The notes under the pieces are model-generated. The model searched no databases, was not told the DNA's origin, and saw only the letters and a program-made list of their open reading frames with translations. DNA of 64,000 nt from NCBI RefSeq assembly GCF_013409785.1, contig NZ_JACCBV010000001.1, forward strand, positions 3,162,001-3,226,000, written 5' to 3'. How positions within the stretch are numbered: position 1 is the stretch's first letter; each line of letters begins with the position of its first letter. A program made the translations under genes and the position numbers. The DNA is from Microbacterium immunditiarum. GTDB lineage: Bacteria > Actinomycetota > Actinomycetes > Actinomycetales > Microbacteriaceae. Of this stretch, positions 59,970 through 64,000 are shown one piece after another.

Positions 59970-61679
59970 TCAGCGCGGCCGGCCCTGCTGCGTCGCGAGG
60001 ACGAGCACCCCCTGGGTCGTCTGCGCCCAGCTCGAGCCGCGGCGCACGTAGACGAGCCCGTCGTCGGTGTGCAGCCGGACGGCCGCCGGCGAGTTGACGC
60101 CCGCCACCGAGGTGGCGGCGGTCGGTGCATCCGTCGTCGTCATCGTGCCGCCGACGACCACCTCGAACAGCGACACGCCTCCGCCGGTGCCCGAGCCGAG
60201 CACGCCGACGGTGGAGTCGTCGAGCCACGAGAGCGACACCGCAGGACCGGGCAGCCGCGCGATGCGCTCGTGCTCGCCGAGGCGCACGGGCACGCCCTCG
60301 GCGTCGCGCACGACGCCTGCGACCCACACCTCGCTGCTGCCGCCCGCGCTCACCGCCGCCGCCACGCGTGCGCCGTCCCGGGACACCGCCATCGCGTGCA
60401 GCTGCGTCGCGCCCGTCCACGCATCGGCGACGGGCCGCACGGCTCCGTCGACCGCGGCGACCTGCACGGCGTCGGGTGCGCCGGTCGGGACGCTCCACAC
60501 GTATCCGAGCGGGTCTGCGCTCGGATCGACGAGGCCCGGCCGCGTGTCCGTCACCAGCACGCCCTGCTCGGCATCGAGCCGCGCGACCGCCCCGTTCGCG
60601 AGGCGCGCCGCGGCGAAGTCCCGGTCGGGGGCGACCTGCACCGAGGCGGGCTGCGTCTCGACCACGAGCTGGGACAGCCCGGGGATCGGCGCGATCTCGC
60701 CGCCGGTGAGGAAACCGAATCCGTCCTCCGTGAGCACGAGCGGCTGCGCGACGACGCTCGTCGAGCGGGTCGCGGCGGGCTCGGGTTCGAGCGGGGTCGT
60801 CTCGACGAACAGGTCGGCCTGTGAGATGTTCGCCGTCTGCAGGCTCGCGTCGAGCTGCGCCTGGATGCGGCTCAGCGTCTCGGCGTCGAGGTCGAGCGCC
60901 TCGGCCGAGAGCCCGACGTTCGCGGCGCCGGAGGACACGGGCACCGCCGCCGGCTCGAGGTGCACGCTGTCGGGCACGGCGGTCACGACCGACTCCGCGA
61001 GCCACGGGCTGGGGGTTCCGTCCATCAGCGCCCGCGAGATGCGCGTCGCCGGGTTCGTCGCGAACCACCGCACATCGGGCACGAGGAACGTCCACGTCGG
61101 GTCGAAGTACATCACCGCGTACTCGTGGAAGATGCTCGGGAAGACGTTGCGCGCGAGCACGATGCCGTCGGGCGCCTCGGTGATGCGCCACTCGCCGTCG
61201 TCCTGCTGCGCGAGGCGGAACGGCAGCTCGGTGGTCGTGCCCTCGTCGAGGGAGTAGGCGCCGTTCTCGTCGACGGTCGCCACGCGCACGAGAGCGGCCG
61301 TCACGTCACCCTCGGTGGCCGACGTGAGCTCGCGCTCGCCGATGTCGATCGTGACGCTCGCGGTCGGGTCCCACTCGTCTCGCAGCGACGGCGAGAGGAA
61401 CTCGCGCGCACGCTCCCAGCCGCCCGCGGCGCCCGTGCCCGCGCGGATGAACCCGTCCACGATCTCCTCGGGCGTCGCACCGGGCTGCGGCCCTGCCGGG
61501 ATGAACGTGAAGTCGGGCGCCGTCCCGACATCGCCGGCGGGAAGGCCGGGCTGCACCTGGCCCGTGGTGGGCAGCGACCCGCACGCGGTAAGGGCTAGGG
61601 CGGCCGCGAGCGCGGCGACGGCGGATCGGATGCCCCGCCGTATCGCGCGACGGGTCGACGGCGTGCCGGTGGCGGGCAT
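59970..61679 (-). CDS. lpqB: Lipoprotein LpqB, MtrAB-associated
   Basis: 569 residues. A basic signal peptide ends in the lipobox LTAC (Cys33). Then a GerMN domain (about 190-330) and a beta-propeller-like C-terminal LpqB domain (repeated strands such as AMAVSRDGARVAAAVS and VSLSWLDDSTVGVLG). In mycobacteria LpqB binds the extracellular domain of MtrB and tunes its kinase activity. The ATG shares its A with the mtrB stop (TGATG), so it is translated with mtrB. Length is close to M. tuberculosis LpqB (583). Confidence 0.93.
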   Translation of the reverse strand: MPATGTPSTRRAIRRGIRSAVAALAAALALTACGSLPTTGQVQPGLPAGDVGTAPDFTFIPAGPQPGATPEEIVDGFIRAGTGAAGGWERAREFLSPSLRDEWDPTASVTIDIGERELTSATEGDVTAALVRVATVDENGAYSLDEGTTTELPFRLAQQDDGEWRITEAPDGIVLARNVFPSIFHEYAVMYFDPTWTFLVPDVRWFATNPATRISRALMDGTPSPWLAESVVTAVPDSVHLEPAAVPVSSGAANVGLSAEALDLDAETLSRIQAQLDASLQTANISQADLFVETTPLEPEPAATRSTSVVAQPLVLTEDGFGFLTGGEIAPIPGLSQLVVETQPASVQVAPDRDFAAARLANGAVARLDAEQGVLVTDTRPGLVDPSADPLGYVWSVPTGAPDAVQVAAVDGAVRPVADAWTGATQLHAMAVSRDGARVAAAVSAGGSSEVWVAGVVRDAEGVPVRLGEHERIARLPGPAVSLSWLDDSTVGVLGSGTGGGVSLFEVVVGGTMTTTDAPTAATSVAGVNSPAAVRLHTDDGLVYVRRGSSWAQTTQGVLVLATQQGRPR

Positions 61680-63430
61680 CACGAGCGGCCTCCTGCGGTC
61701 GGGGCATCCGCATCGGTGCGTGAATCGGATGCCGCGGCATCCGTCACCTGCACGTCGAGCGGCTGCGTGAGGCCGAGGTCGTCGAGTCCCGCGGAGGCGT
61801 CGTCGCCCGGGTCGACCGGAACGGGGGACGACCCGCTGAGCTGGCCGCCCGTTCGCGGGAGCGTGAGCACGAAGTTCGAGCCGCGGCCGGGCTCCGACCA
61901 CACCGCGAGCTCGCCCCCGTGCAGTCGGGCATCGCCGAGCGCGATCGACAGGCCGAGACCTGTTCCGCCGATCGTCCTGCTGCGGGAGGGGTCGGCCCGC
62001 CAGAAGCGGTCGAAGACGTGCTCGGCGTCTTCCGGCCGCATGCCGATGCCGAAGTCCCGCACGCCCAGTGCGACCGCCTGCTGGTCGCTGTCGACCGTCA
62101 CCACGATCGGGCGGCCCTCGCCGTGCTCGATGGCATTGCCGAGGAGGTTGCGCACGATGCGTCGCACGCGCCGCGGGTCGAGCTCCACGGGCGAGTACCC
62201 GCCCGGGGCGACGAGACGCACGTCGCTTCCGTGCTGTTCGGCGAGCGCGTGCATCGACGCGATGACGTCCTCGGCGAGGTGCGCGAGGCTCGTCGGCTCG
62301 AGCTCGAGCTGCACGGAGCCCGCATCGTAGCGGCTGATCTCGAGGAGGTCCGACAGCAGCGTCTCGAAACGCTGCACCTGCGCATTGAGCAGCTCCGCGG
62401 CCCGCGCCGTCGCCGGGTCGAACTCCTCGCGCCGGTCGTTGATCATGTCGGCCGCGAGGCGGATCGTCGTCAGCGGCGTGCGCAGCTCGTGCGAGACGTC
62501 CGACACGAAGCGCTGCTGCACGAGCGACAGGTCGGCGAGCTCCTTGATCTGCGACTCGATGCTGTCGGCCATCGCGTTGAACGAGCGGCCGAGCGTCGCG
62601 AACTCGTCCTCGCCGCGCACGGGAAGCCGCACGCCGAGCTCGCCGGAGGCGAGCCGCGCGCTCGTGTCGGCGGCCTCGCCGATCGGCGTGGTCACCGAGC
62701 GCAGCACGAACCATGCGATCGCCCCGATGAGCAGCACGAGTCCCACGCCGACGACCCACAGCGTGAGCTGCACGAAGCCGAGCGTCTGCTGCGCCGCGGC
62801 GAGGTCGTACGCGAGGTAGAGCTCGTACGCGCCGAGCTCCGGCACCTGCAGCTGCTGGCCCACCACGATGCCGGGGATCGTGCGATCTCCGACCTCGATG
62901 CCCACCGACTGCCACCACTGGCGCGAGGCATCCGTCTGCACCGCGGCGCGCATCGAATCGCTCACCATCACGTACGACTCGAACCCGCCCGAGACGAGGT
63001 CGGGCGGCGCGATCGACGACGGCGTCTGGTCGGATCGCTTCATCGTGAACAGGTCGGACTCGGACTGCTGCGCGATCGTGGCGCCCACCGCGAGCAGGAG
63101 GTTCTGCAGCTGGACCTCGCTGCCCTGCGCCTCGGCCGAGTCGAGCGTGGCCTGCGCCTCGACGCTCGCCCGCAGCGCGTCGGCCTGCACCTGCCGGGCG
63201 CGCGAGTCGAAGAGGTCGTTCTGGATCGCGAGCGCCATCCACACGCACGCGACGAGGATCGCGAGCGCCGTGAGCGCGAGCGTGATGACGACCGTGCGGA
63301 AGCGCAGCGACCGCCGCCACAGCAGCGCCACCTCACCCGGCCACGCGCGCCAGTCGCGCGCGCGGCTCGCGGCGGAGCGGACAGCGGGCGTCGTCGTTCC
63401 GCCCGGTGCCTCGGCGCTGCCCCGGGCCAT
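61679..63430 (-). CDS. mtrB: Sensor histidine kinase MtrB
   Basis: 583 residues. Two membrane helices (about 46-68 and 222-245) frame an extracytoplasmic sensor domain; HAMP follows, then HisKA with FVSDVSHELRTPLTTIRL and HATPase_c (NLLGNAIEHGEG, FGIGMRPEDAEHVFDRFWRAD, GGTGLGLSIA). It partners MtrA in control of cell division and cell-wall hydrolases. The C-terminal 60 residues are Asp/Pro/Ala-rich and disordered, and include a CGGATGCCGCGGCATCCG palindrome at the DNA level. Between the mtrA stop and lpqB start without gaps: one operon. Confidence 0.95.
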   Translation of the reverse strand: MARGSAEAPGGTTTPAVRSAASRARDWRAWPGEVALLWRRSLRFRTVVITLALTALAILVACVWMALAIQNDLFDSRARQVQADALRASVEAQATLDSAEAQGSEVQLQNLLLAVGATIAQQSESDLFTMKRSDQTPSSIAPPDLVSGGFESYVMVSDSMRAAVQTDASRQWWQSVGIEVGDRTIPGIVVGQQLQVPELGAYELYLAYDLAAAQQTLGFVQLTLWVVGVGLVLLIGAIAWFVLRSVTTPIGEAADTSARLASGELGVRLPVRGEDEFATLGRSFNAMADSIESQIKELADLSLVQQRFVSDVSHELRTPLTTIRLAADMINDRREEFDPATARAAELLNAQVQRFETLLSDLLEISRYDAGSVQLELEPTSLAHLAEDVIASMHALAEQHGSDVRLVAPGGYSPVELDPRRVRRIVRNLLGNAIEHGEGRPIVVTVDSDQQAVALGVRDFGIGMRPEDAEHVFDRFWRADPSRSRTIGGTGLGLSIALGDARLHGGELAVWSEPGRGSNFVLTLPRTGGQLSGSSPVPVDPGDDASAGLDDLGLTQPLDVQVTDAAASDSRTDADAPTAGGRS

Positions 63431-63437
63431 GAGGACC

Positions 63438-64000
63438 TCAGACGACAGCGCCGGCGCGATAGCCGACGCCGCGCACCGTCGTGACGATCTTCGGGTTGTC
63501 GGGGTCCTGCTCGACCTTCGCGCGCAGACGCTGCACGTGGACGTTCACGAGCCGCGTGTCGGCCTTGTAGTGGTAGCCCCAGACCTGCTCGAGCAGCATC
63601 TCGCGCGAGAAGACCTGCTGCGGCTTGGAGGCGAGCGCGACGAGCAGCTCGAACTCGAGCGGCGTGAGCGCGATCACGGTGTCGCCGCGGCGCACCTCGT
63701 GGGCGGTGACGTCGACGGTGAGGTCGCCGACCCGCAGCATCTCGCCGGCGGGCTGCGCCGCCGGGCGCAGGCGCGTGCGGATGCGGGCGACGAGCTCCTT
63801 CGGATTGAAGGGCTTCACGATGTAGTCGTCGGCCCCGGACTCGAGGCCCTTCACGACGTCGGCGGTGTCGGTGCGCGCGGTGAGCATGATGATGGGCACG
63901 CCGGACTCCGTGCGCACGCGCGTGCAGATCTCGATGCCGTCCATGCCGGGCAGCATCAAGTCGAGCAGGATGAGGTCGGGGCGCTCCGATCGCCACACGT
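63438..64000 (-). CDS. mtrA: Response regulator MtrA (N-terminal part outside window)
   Basis: About 187 residues visible; the frame runs off the window end, so the first 40 or so residues including the acidic pocket are missing. Visible: PDLILLDLMLPGMDGIEICTRVR with the phosphoacceptor Asp, LTARTDTADVVKGLESGADDYIVKPFNPKELVARI, and the OmpR/PhoB winged helix (LTPLEFELLVALASKPQQVFSREMLLEQVWGYHYKADTRLVNVHVQRLRAKVE). Mate of MtrB, whose ATG follows 7 nt after this stop. Confidence 0.95.
   Translation of the reverse strand, partial: VWRSERPDLILLDLMLPGMDGIEICTRVRTESGVPIIMLTARTDTADVVKGLESGADDYIVKPFNPKELVARIRTRLRPAAQPAGEMLRVGDLTVDVTAHEVRRGDTVIALTPLEFELLVALASKPQQVFSREMLLEQVWGYHYKADTRLVNVHVQRLRAKVEQDPDNPKIVTTVRGVGYRAGAVV

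Overview
The window is about 64 kb of very GC-rich DNA (roughly 70 percent by eye) from an actinobacterium, most likely Microbacterium or a close relative in the Microbacteriaceae. The supporting genes are actinobacterial: a WhiB-family regulator, a Kgd/OdhA-type fused 2-oxoglutarate decarboxylase, an RsrA/SigR-type redox sigma pair, the mtrA-mtrB-lpqB block and pdtaS. Many genes also appear to be leaderless: a TAnnnT-like -10 box lies 5 to 9 nt before the start codon of at least 20 of them. No tRNA, rRNA, prophage, insertion sequence or CRISPR array was seen. No gene-free stretch exceeds about 250 bases.

Layout. 1-12.3 kb: end of a TPM-type glycine-rich membrane protein with pspA; an arginase-fold protein; a siderophore-interacting protein under a DtxR/IdeR-like box; a phosphatase/AhpD pair; a hydrolase; a complete five-gene Dpp/Opp-type ABC importer; and a protealysin-like M4 protease with its emfourin-like inhibitor. 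12.3-28.3 kb: acetyltransferase, ung, an SDR, metY and metX (homoserine to homocysteine by direct sulfhydrylation), Nudix, a Fic protein, a nnrD/GT87/thiamine-binding operon, an old yellow enzyme, two CNNM/CBS membrane proteins and guaB1. 28.4-38 kb: kgd, an APC permease, and a divergent glpD / FAD-oxidase-dagK lipid cluster laid out like Rv2249c-Rv2252 of M. tuberculosis.

38-64 kb is a conserved actinobacterial core whose content resembles M. tuberculosis Rv3211-Rv3246: rsrA-sigH, aroA, rsgA, whiB1, pdtaS, a DUF6459 protein, secA, a DEAD-box helicase, hpf, comF, lpqB, mtrB and mtrA (cut off by the window end). Between them sit Microbacteriaceae-type additions: a CpaE-like/CpaB-like pair, a small HTH protein, a PadR regulator, and a second protein sharing the C-terminal module of the gene at position 1.

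Signals beyond the genes: (i) two mini-ORFs of 22 and 24 codons with their own -10 boxes, each ending in a stop that overlaps the start of a real gene (CNNM/CBS protein and glpD); (ii) a 77-bp tandem repeat carrying the last codons and terminator hairpin of whiB1; (iii) mutually exclusive hairpins in the whiB1 leader; (iv) an octamer GGCATCCG / CGGATGCC present more than ten times over chance, in coding sequence and as paired arms at gene 3' ends; (v) two candidate SigH isoforms.
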